Positions 23,094 through 33,700 of a DNA stretch of 64,000 bases are shown in pieces. The stretch is from Echinarachnius parma. Lineage: Eukaryota > Echinodermata > Echinoidea > Clypeasteroida > Echinarachniidae. The position numbers were made by a program, and so were the translations under genes. How positions within the stretch are numbered: position 1 is the first letter of the stretch; every line of letters starts with the position of its first letter. The notes beneath the pieces were generated by a model. The model had not been told where the DNA came from, searched no databases, and worked only from the letters and a program-made list of their open reading frames with translations. The stretch covers positions 261,001-325,000 of the forward strand of contig JBAMJV010003250.1 in assembly GCA_037951105.1 (NCBI GenBank). The letters run 5' to 3'.

Positions 23094-24440
23094 CTCCTAT
23101 TGATCGCCATTTCCCCTATTTAAAGCTTTTGCCTTTCATGCCTTTTGATACTCTTGAGAGTCCTGTCACTTCTATACTCGTTAATTTCAATTATATTTTC
23201 TTCTACTCCAGTCGAGGAAAATATTATCCTTCATCAACATGTTATAATTATTTCGCCAAGAGTCTGTTTATTTACATTTATGAATATACTGTTAGAAAAA
23301 TATCAAATTAAAAGAAACAAACATATCAGTGTGCAAATTTAAATGAAAGATAATATAAATACGTATACTGCAATAATTATGATAGTCTATACTTTACCAC
23401 GTAATGAACCATTGTCTTATGATCCTATATTGTATCTTTATATAATTTGACGCTCAATCTTAAACATGTTAAATGAAGTGATTTATTCCTAGTTTATTTC
23501 CTCCTTCCTACTCGGTTACAGATTTATCTTTTTAAATATGGTTGGTCATTACCGCATAATTTATGCTTGCCTTTCATGCCTTTTGATACTCTTGAGAGTA
23601 TCAATCCTGCCACTTCTATAGTCGTTAATTTCATTTTAGCACTTGGGTTACACTTATAAAGTAAATAGTCAACGTTTTGATAACCACTTTCCTTTGCTCT
23701 TACTGACCAATGGATTCCAATTTTTAAAACAGTCCGCGGGCGAAGGACATTGCAGCGGACTCACCAAACACAAAGTCGGGTTCTGTAACCATCGTTAAAC
23801 TTGCGTCCGCAAGTGGTTTAAAAAGTCAAAAGCCACACCTGGTCGTCATATCTCTCTATATATCCAAAGCTGATAACTGGTATTTGGCGGGGAACTCATC
23901 ATTTATGTGTGTGCTTTCTTACTTACGTATCATAAGTGTAAAATCGATTTATTACCTTACCTATATCAAAGAGAACAACTGTATATATAGGTCTGTATGC
24001 ATGTTAAGTATGGCAATTGAATTGATGTTCATCTAGAACAATATGCCGTATGCAAATTAGGGTAAAATTAGGGTGGAAAACAGTGCTACAATAGCAGCAC
24101 ACTTAAGAGTGCATTTGTGCACCCCATGGGGTGCAAACCCCACGTTTGGGTGCAAAATTGCATCCTTAAAAGTGTTGCAATGGTAGTGGCGAAGAACTTT
24201 TATGTCTTAGTGTGCATGGATATGTAATATTGTACCAAACAAGAGTTGACTTATTTTCTCTTCTAGGCGAGGAAAATAATAACTTTCATCAACATATTAT
24301 ATTATTTCTTTACGATACTGTTTAATTTCATTAATGAATATAATACTGAAAAATAGAAAACGTTACGAACGTGTCAGTGTATATATAAGATAATGTAAAA
24401 TGTAAGCTAATGTTAAATAAAAATTATACCAAAGCACCGC
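23094..24440. repeat. Intergenic with duplicated segments
   Basis: CCTTTCATGCCTTTTGATAC occurs at about 23,131 and 23,571. The block at about 23,210-23,570 recurs in diverged form at about 24,265-24,740, and part of it recurs at about 40,500-40,640. GTGCA-rich palindromes lie at 24,105-24,190. No gene is recognised. Confidence 0.55.
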
Positions 24441-24452
24441 ACTAGGGGTTTT

Positions 24453-24524
24453 CTATAGCTCAGTCGGTAAGAGCACCGGTCTAGCAATCCGGAGGTCTCA
24501 GGTTCTAATCCCGTTGAAATCCCA
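24453..24524 (+). tRNA. tRNA-Ala(AGC)-like sequence, probably a pseudogene
   Basis: The D arm (TAGCTCAGTCGGTAAGAGC), an anticodon arm with loop CTAGCAA (anticodon AGC) and a T loop (GGTTCTAATCC) are in the correct order. T-rich sequence follows. The anticodon stem has a T-T mismatch, the T stem is weak, and the acceptor ends pair only if an extra TA is tolerated. A decayed tRNA or the head of a tRNA-derived SINE are both possible. Confidence 0.45.
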
Positions 24525-24913
24525 TTTTCTTTGCTCTTTTTCATTCATAATAATTATACATTAAATACTGCAATAGTTTTGATAGTCTACTTTACATGTC
24601 CACATTGTCTACTGTTCACATATTGTGTCCTCATATACGTGCTGTACTTTGAATGAGATTATTTATTCATATACTACACTTCCTCATTACTACTTGGTTA
24701 CAAATTTATCTATTTAAATATATAGTTGGTTTATAACAGCATAATTAATGTTCAAGTTAACCTCATGGTAAAACTTTCAGTATGAAACAAGATATACAAC
24801 ATGCGTAGATCACAGTGTAATATTAGATTGTACACATACACGTGATAATATATAAAATGTGAAATATGTCAAAATATGGCTGGTTTATAACATCATAATT
24901 AATGTTCAATTAA

Positions 24914-25320
24914 AGGGATAGTTGAGTGTTGGTATAGGCCTGGGGGGCACTTCACAAAATATTTTTGTGTGAGATAATGAAAAACTGACTGTCAAATTTG
25001 AAAGGACATACAATTTTAATGACAGAATAAATTTTATTTGAACAAAATCGGTTCAGAAACGGCTGAAATATCCATAAACATATTTTTATTACAAAATTCT
25101 TCACCAGGGGATATTTGAAAATTGGCTAAAACCAATTATTTTTTAGAGAGCGTCCTCTTGAGTTGTAACGGCTCTTTTTGAATGATAACAGGGGTTTTAC
25201 TTAGTCGTTTGTAATTGTGTATACTTTTCGAGCATGTTGTAGTTATAACTATTATTTTGTACCGTAATGGTGCAGGTTTTGGTTACTAAAGTTAAGTTTG
25301 ACCAATACTCAACTATCCCT
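24914..25320. mobile_element. TTAA MITE, copy 3
   Basis: The ends AGGGATAGTTGAG and CTCAACTATCCCT are flanked by TTAA at 24,910-24,913 and 25,321-25,324. It is 407 bp and internally deleted relative to copy 1. It separates two diverged copies of AACCTCATGGTAAAACTTT (about 24,758 and 25,323). Confidence 0.8.
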
Positions 25321-25456
25321 TTAACCTCATGGTAAAACTTTGATTATGAAACAAGATATACAAAATGCGTAGATCACAATGTAATATGAGATTGTACAAA
25401 TACACGTGATTATATAAAATGTGAAATATGTCCAAAAACTAATCATTGTCAATTAA

Positions 25457-26027
25457 AGGGCTAGTTGAGTTTTGGTATAGATCGAGGGCGCTACACCAAT
25501 TTTTTTTGGGGTGAGATAATGACAAATTGAGTGTCAAATTCGAAAGAGCATCCAATTTTAAAGACAGAATAAACTTTATTTGGTCAAAATCGGTTCAGAA
25601 ATGGCTGAAATATCCATAAACATAACCATAACCATTTGTAATAGTTGTGGGCCCCCACAATTATTCGACAATTTTGAACCAGCCGTTAGTTTGTTTAATG
25701 CTTCCTCTTTTCAAAAATTTACAAAAGAGGTTTCTAGATAGTTGTTGATTATCTCTCTATCTAATCACTATTTCAACAAAATATCACATGCACAATATTT
25801 TATTTAAAATGGTTGAAACCGATGAGTGTTTAGAGAGCGCCCTTTTTAGTTTTAACGGCTCTTTTTTTAATGATAACAGGCTTTTTACTTAGTCATTTGT
25901 AATTTTGTATTCCTTTCGAGCATGGATGAGTTATAACTATTAGTTTGTAATGTAATGGTGCAGGTTTCGCTTACTAAAATTCAGTTTGACCAAAACTGTA
26001 CTCTCTTTACCAGAACTCAACTATCCC
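25457..26027. mobile_element. TTAA MITE, copy 4
   Basis: The ends AGGGCTAGTTGAG and CTCAACTATCCCT are flanked by TTAA on both sides. It is 571 bp and its interior matches copy 1 at full length. Confidence 0.8.
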
Positions 26028-26709
26028 TTTAAATATTTACGATTGAATACACGTTAATATAATAAAACTTAATATACAAGTATTCTCAATGAATATCTAT
26101 ATTATGCTCCCAAAATCGTAGGTCAAATCGCGTTTTATTTGTTTTCAAAGTTATTCCTTGTATGTGTACTATGATGGTCTCAGCCCATTGGTTGTTTATA
26201 ACGATAACATTTTGTAATATGTTGCATAATACATATTTTCACAATGCTTCTAGAATAAAGTTTAAACTAATTCTGCCCTCTCATCTTCTCGGTACACCAA
26301 AGAAAAACCCATTGCCATGGCAACATAATTTACAAGACGTAAATTAAGTTCCAGCAACAAATAATTACATATTATACAAAAACAAAATTGGATACCACGA
26401 TCATGATGGAATGATTCATTAAAGGTAGTTCAGATTCGTCAAATGAGATGCGCGGCGCCATCTTGCATACGCGTTGCGCACGGTGCGTAATGCACGTTAG
26501 CTCAGTGTCATGCGGTGCGCGCAAACTAACCCAGTTCAAAATGGCGACCCGCTATGTAGCATCCCCACGCTTGATGCCCTTTAAATCTCGGGACGGGTCA
26601 CAAAAATACTCTAGATGGAGTAAATATTACGTTTATATTATACATATCAAATGTAAAATAACAATTTGGCCTCCAATATGTTAGAGGTCTAATTCACCAG
26701 CGGTATCCA
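26028..26709. other. 3' flank of receptor gene A
   Basis: Downstream (minus strand) of the gene A stop codon; presumably 3' UTR and intergenic sequence. Parts resemble the flank of gene B (about 41,880-42,120). A CpG-rich patch at 26,435-26,600 is specific to this copy. No other gene is seen. Confidence 0.4.
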
Positions 26710-27708
26710 TCATGTACCAAAGGTACTACCGAGGTCATGGTAGGTGTGCTGAAGACATCCATCAGAATGATCACTGTCGTCATCACCTACGTCTCGACGT
26801 GGTGCTGACCTGGTGATGTCACTAAACAAATGAAGACCTCCACTTTTCGATGGGCGGGTGACATCATCTAATCCATGGCGACCTGAACCAGTAGACCGGC
26901 GGGTGATGTCACCAAACACATGACGACCTTTCTCTGTAGATGACCTGGTGACGTCACGAAACGCACCTGTTGAAGACACGAGGCCACGAGTTCCCTTGAA
27001 GACATCTTCGCTCTCCATGTACGTGTGCTGAAGCGCTTCCGTATCACCACCATCATCCACTCGACCTTTCGCGGACACAGAGAAGGACTGACGATTCATA
27101 TCGGATCCTACTCCATGCCTTTCTGGGACAGGGTAGCCCACGTCACCAGTCGTTGATTTGACAACACGTTTCTTTAGTCCGTCCTTTAATTTTGGTTTGA
27201 CATGTTTGGGAGGTGGACATTTCTTTGACTGGTCACTAGGCAAGGCCGACATTGGAGTCAATTGACACTTTGCGGCGGTGATATGTGCAGTCGGCACCAT
27301 GTATCCAGATTCATCGAAGACTTCCGTAATTTCGTCATCATCATCATCATCATCACAGTCGTCAAACTGATCGCGGTTCGGGATGCGAGACCTTATTATG
27401 TCTTCCTGGTCGATGCTGTCGACATGATGATTCTCTGAACCATGGTACTCATGTTCAACCACGTCTTCACTGGAGAAGACTGACATAATCGCCAGAGGGT
27501 CAGGAACCAATGTGTAGTTGTTGGTCTCAGACCCAAGAGATGAATTCGAGTCGAGTTCGTTGCTCGCATGCTTCATGAGGAAAAAGTCTTTTGATAAAGA
27601 CTCCGGGACAGAATCATAGGTGTTGTCCTCAATGGTTTCATCATTGGTCCTCGGGAACCTGTACCTAGGTGGGAGGTCTGGTAGGGCTGTAGCTTCCTCG
27701 TAGATATT
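26710..27708 (-). CDS. Gene A cytoplasmic tail exon (333 codons with stop)
   Basis: The acceptor CATATAG|AAT opens at NIYEEATALPDLPPRY, and the exon ends in a TGA at 26,710. Nine tyrosine motifs are visible: YEEA, YRFP, YDSV, YTLV, YHGS, YMVP, YPVP, YMES and YHDL. The last two sit in matching LQHTY contexts. There is a short aspartate tract (CDDDDDDD), a proline-lysine patch (KKCPPPKHVKPK) that could bind an SH3 domain, and four tandem copies of a ~15-residue repeat of the form DVTRSSTEKGRHVF near the end. These are typical docking features of a signalling tail; the actual partners are unknown. Confidence 0.85.
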   Translation of the reverse strand, partial: NIYEEATALPDLPPRYRFPRTNDETIEDNTYDSVPESLSKDFFLMKHASNELDSNSSLGSETNNYTLVPDPLAIMSVFSSEDVVEHEYHGSENHHVDSIDQEDIIRSRIPNRDQFDDCDDDDDDDEITEVFDESGYMVPTAHITAAKCQLTPMSALPSDQSKKCPPPKHVKPKLKDGLKKRVVKSTTGDVGYPVPERHGVGSDMNRQSFSVSAKGRVDDGGDTEALQHTYMESEDVFKGTRGLVSSTGAFRDVTRSSTEKGRHVFGDITRRSTGSGRHGLDDVTRPSKSGGLHLFSDITRSAPRRDVGDDDSDHSDGCLQHTYHDLGSTFGT

Positions 27709-30700
27709 CTATATGAGAGTGATATCAATACAAACGTTTCGTAATCTAGAAAGTTTCCTCTTGTTTAACATGAACATACAAACATGGTACTACAAAATGG
27801 TATCTAATATGATAATAGGACAAGAAAAGGAGACGTTCGGAAATTTTAAACGGTTTAACGGTTCCTTGCTTGTATGTGTATTACGAATAAAGAGGTATGT
27901 TTGAACTGCTAGAGTTCCAAGAAAGTTTTGTGGATTTTGACAATGTTAATAGATCACTTTAAGGCCTTACCGGGGGCCTACCTACCATTTGTTCTAAACG
28001 TGCAAGCCGGTGTCCGTGGATCTTTATACGCAGCCAGTGCAGTCCAATCAGAAGCAAGATAAATACAGTCAAACTGGAAGCACCGATCAGGATGTACATA
28101 ATAGTGTCTGGTAATTATTTAAAAGAAAATAACTATGACAATAAGAGTTGTTACACTGTTTTAAATTAATTAGTTGTAGATACGATTGCTGATGCCTTAA
28201 GCCCGGCGCAGACAGAGCCGACTCGACTGGTTGTCATTCCGATCGGCTCAGTTTTCAGTGCCTCGCGACACACATTTTGCCAGTCGAGAGACAGTCGGAT
28301 GCCAGTTGGGGCCGATTCAACGCGATAAATCTGCTCCGACCGACCGGGCCCAACTCTAGCCTGATTTAAACCAGTCGGATCGGGTCGAGTCGGCTCTGTC
28401 TGCGCCGGGCTTTATACCGACACATATTATGGACTGGAAACGATACTGTGATATAGGCCTAATGTTTTATTATTTCTTTTTATTATGATGCAAACATACT
28501 GCTGAAAACTGCTTATCTACTATGATAATGCCGGGTAATAAAATGAGAGTCGATATAGGGCCTACATTTTCGATCCTAGCAGAATCTTCTTCAGAGGCTA
28601 TAAAGTGACGATTATACAAACAAAAACAGCATATATATACACATATAGGTACACATGCTGAGAAACTAAGAAAGGGGGTGGAGACATGGAACAATGAAAG
28701 GGCTGTGAGTGGCCATTCAGACTAGGCTGGGATTGGAGGAAATACACACAAAGAGGATGTTATTATGATTGACAGCGTCGTCAAATCAGGAGCAAGATAA
28801 TTATAAAAGCCACACTGAATTGTCCAATACGAAGGTCTGATATTTATTTTAACAGAAAATAACAAAGTTACAATGATAATAACTGTTGCTATACACTTTT
28901 TAAATAAATATATTTCGACAACCATGATAAAATATCTGAGGGTGCTTCAATAAACACTATAAAATCGATTTCAGGATCGAAACAATAGGACGACTGTCAC
29001 ATAATATCGATGCTAAAATCGATTTTTAGCGTTAGTGAAACACCCCACCGATGAAATTGACAGTATTAAATCAAACAATCTGTCAACGAAATATTGCGAT
29101 TTCTTGTCCGTTTGATTATTATTTTCATCTCCTAAAAATAAAACCCAAATTCGTATGGTGAATATAGTATCTGATGAGGACAAAGGGCTTGTCAACCAGA
29201 CAGGGGAAACAGGGGCGGGGGGCGTATATTTTTGTTACACCACTGTTCGACCATGTTCGCTCAAAATGGGCTCAAAACGCGCTGGCTAGCCAAGACTAGA
29301 GCCTGCTGTATGCCATTATAATTTATATGCATTATACTCTGCGACTCTGCGATATCGATCTAGCGAAGACAAGTCCAAGGGCGAGGGTGACCATAAATTA
29401 GTGGCCGATCTCGATGCGGACTACGACCACGATGATGAGACTTGGAATATTCATCTAGGCGTAGATACAATGCACTCACAGTCACCATGGTGTGTGAAAC
29501 TACGATTTTATTGAGAAAATGGCTAGGCTTTTGATGCATAGAAATTGTATCGCACACACCAGGCGCTAGTCGCATACAGTAGTCGCTAGTCTTGGCTTAC
29601 CAGCGCGTTTTGAGCGAACATGGTCGAACAATGGTGTAAAAAAAATATACGCGGGGGGGGGCGGGGGCGGGAATAAGACAATTATGTGTAATGTTGTTGT
29701 TATTTTGTAAAATGTCAAGTGAGCAAAACATGTAGTATAATTTTGGCACACTACTAAGTGGTTGTTATGTACATTGTATTTACTATATCATTACCCGAGG
29801 TCCAAATGTTGAAGTTTGTTGTCTCTGTGGGCGAAGGTTCCGCACTCTGCTCATCACTTCCGGTATGATTTGGCGCCAAACTTGAAGTGGCGCCTTTCTC
29901 AATTGGTAGTTCTGCGATCGACCCTTGACCTGAACCTAAAACATATTATAAATATGTGTTGTAAAATGAACATTGCTCTTTGAGATGGCAACAAAGCTAT
30001 GATTAAATTGTTGATGTTTATATTACTCCTTTTTTTTAAAAGTAAATTTGATTCGTGTGTATTACAATTATACGTAGGCCTATAGCAATATAGCAATATA
30101 GCAACAATTTGTTTCTTTTACCTAAAGCCAGAATGTACATTACTGAAAATATTGCGAGAACATTATATTATACAATTATTCAATCTCACTTAGATTACTG
30201 CTCGCCAGTTTGGAATAATATCATTGATATATCCTTGAATAAGTTACGAGTTTTACAAAAGAGAGCACTTAGAATTGTATTACAAGTAGATTATACCGTA
30301 AGTTCTAATACTTTGTTTCAAAGAACAAATGTCGATTCAATAGATTTAAGATGAAAGAAAACGAATTTGACGTTAATGTTTATAATAATCCATAATCAAA
30401 ATATACCACAATATTTATTATCTCGGATTCAAATGAAGCATCATTCATTTAGCTTACGTAATTCTCAATGTCTATTATTTTTACCAAAACCAAAAACTTA
30501 TTTTCTTAAACGGAGTTTTATTTATTCAAGTTCTAAGGCTTTTAATTCATTACGATCAGATAGCATTAAAACATTCTGATTGAAATTAAGGCATGAGTTT
30601 ATAATGTAATTTTTGTATTGTTTTATTTGTAACTAGCGTTTAAAAAACAAATCTGAATAAACCTATTTGTAAAGCTTGTTTTTAGTGTTTTTCTCTATAA

Positions 30701-33700
30701 TAAATATCTGTTTGTATGTATATATGTATTTTTTTATTCATATTTAACTTATTTATACTTTTAAATGTTATTGCTTGTAAAATCTTTGTATTTTTTATAT
30801 ATTGTATGGGACCCCTTTGAAAATCAATTTAAAAAAATAAAAAATAAAAATACATCTATATATTTTCTGTACCATGCCGACTGTAGCCTAACCTATGCTC
30901 CACTGAAAATGTACATTATAAAAGTCATGTTGGTTGTGGGATTGGGAATCATGATAAATTGGTCCTTGTGCACAGACAGTACACATCACACTAGCTGTAA
31001 GTATAGTCGGACTCGGTGGAATACCATGTGTGGACAGTGTGATACATAGTTTAATCTGCCTTTGCGTCACACTTTTCCACACTGTTAATCGCACTGTGAA
31101 TCAAGGGGTATGAGTTTGTTCATGGTTATTTTGGAGTGCTGACACTAGTATTTTGAAACGTCTGCAAAATGGCTGTATTCTTGCTGCAATCAACAATTTG
31201 AAACACGGTATGTTCACCTTGTGACCATTTAAGCGAACCACACTAATCCATTATTTGAAAGACAGTGCGTTTCACTCTGTGAGCCGCAAGGAAGAAAACA
31301 ATCATTAAGTTTGTTATGAGTATGATAACTTTTTAAGAACTATAATTACCCTGATATCTTCAAATGTAATGGAATACAAAACCTGTTGTGCTTTTTACAT
31401 GCATGGACATGCTAAAAGTAAGTACAAACATTGCTTTTTCACAAAAATTACTCTGCTACGTACTTGCACGTTTGTGCCTTCGATAAATTGTCATCGACCC
31501 TAAAAAGGAAGGGAATATATCTCGGTCTTACCAATTGTATCTGTGCAGTTCCTGTGGAATCTTTCGCTTTGAAGGACGAATGAGAGATGTCCACAGACGA
31601 AAGATGAACTGGAAACGATAATCTTCACGGATGACGTTCTGGAAGTGAAGTTTAAAGGGGTGTTGTCTTTCTCAAGACGAATCCAGGAGGAGCACATTCC
31701 GTCGCCATCTTGGATGAGATTGTCCACGCCATCTCCGATGTAGAGATAGTGGTCATCATTGGCGCCAGCGGCAAACTTTGGAAACGCCACACGCACGGCA
31801 GATCCATCCGGAGCTCTCACATCCCACAGTCTGTACACGTTGTATTCTCTACGGTGGTTCGTTTCGTTGTTTGTGTTGGTGTTACAGTTTTCTGTAAATT
31901 TGCTTGCCACCGAATCTGTGTCGCCGGGATATTCAATCTTCCGCACTGCGTCGATTTGGAGAGAGATAACTGAATACAAATCAAAACAAAAAACCTAGTT
32001 GACCGGCACTGTTCCGTGATTTGATTCATACCCTTAGCGAAAAAGTAGATATTGTCATAATTATTAATGTTATTGGTAGTAAGACGACGAGAAAGGAGGA
32101 GTTATGGAATTTAGTTCTTCTAGAGATTTGTTCTGTGATAAGACTACCGTACGGTATATAGTGGAAATTAGATTTTATTATTGCCAACAACAAAATACGG
32201 CGATATTGGGGTTTGTTTTAGTCACTCGCCAACGTAATATTTACGCTTATTTGGCCATTGACAGGGAACCAATTCCACTGAGATTTCAGCAAAACAAGTG
32301 TAAAACCATTATTTTTAAACCCATCCTCAAAAATATGTATATCATAAGTAAGAAAAACGTCAAGATACCTGTTTTATTCACAGCCTCAACGGATATTTCA
32401 AAGTCAGGAGCGCAGTAACATCGGCCGATGTCGTCCCTTATCATGATCCAGGCAGCATTGCTGACGCTCTCCACATCAGTCGGTAGAGAACTCCCAGTAA
32501 AGCGGGCAAGCTCCGTCGAATTGCTGCTGATAATACCGTCACCGATGACGAGAAACTCTCGATCTCGTTCGAAGTCGAACTGGCGAAATATGATTCGAAT
32601 TCGCAGGTCCGTTGATGATGCGGTGAACGTCCACACCGGCGACACGCAGAGACGCTGGTTCGACACTTGTAGATCCGATGACGATAGGTTGATGAGATGA
32701 TCAATGGTGTAATTGTCTAAATAACAAAAGGATAGCAAGTATAATACACCTTTAATGTATAACGAGATCCATGCTTTTGTAAAATATTAGGAACCCCCCC
32801 CCCCCCCCCCCCGTAGGTTAGACAAGGAATGTCATTTCCGACTAGCTGATCAAATTGATGCATTATAATTGCTGCGATTCCTCACATGCCTAATTTTGCA
32901 CGAAGATTAGAGGCTTTTCCCCCGACAACAAAATGATTAATCCCGAAATGGTATTGTCCGAACTTTAGGATCTTTTTGCTAAAATATCCCCCCTGAAAGG
33001 AATGGCATCTGACTATTAAATCTATTGAAATTGTGATGAGTAAACTCACTGACATATGTAACATCGGTTTTCTGCGCCTCCACAGATCTCAAGCGCATGC
33101 TGAAGCCCGACCTGGTTTCTTGATGGTTGCTCGTAAAGATCAGTTTCACCGACGAACTATTCGAGATGAATACATCTGACACCCGTTTATCATTTAACAG
33201 TTCCCACGAATAGCATGAATCGTTGATTTGGTTACCATGTACAAAACGGTCCACGTCGTCCCCGTAGTAGACATAATCCCCGTCCGTTTCTACATCAAGA
33301 CTTTCGATGGTTATTTCTAAAACGAAACCGTCGTTCGTCTGAAATTCCCAGAACATGAAGCAGTTGTTCGGGTAGTTATCGCTTGGATAGTTTGGTGACT
33401 CGATTGTGGTATCTTCTCCTGGCAAAAGTGCCGTTGTATCATCTTTCACATTTGATTCGTGAAAAAAAAAGACAGACACATTTTAAAATTAATTTTGCAC
33501 AAAATATATCTCAAACAAAACTATAATCATATATTGTACAAAGACTTTTACTGAACTATGAACTAGTATTATATTTAAATGATAATGTGGTATGTTGAAG
33601 ACTAACTTATTCATTATTTACAATAGAACATAGTACTATCATGAGCAGTTGCGTAAATTGTGTTATATCAAATAATACAGAAGAATAATCAACATGTTAG

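Noticed and set aside
31500-31531. Carboxy end of the CUB4 ORF in gene A as a true protein terminus
   Set aside because: A consensus donor at 31,532 in phase 1 and the same arrangement in B and C show that it is intron read-through.
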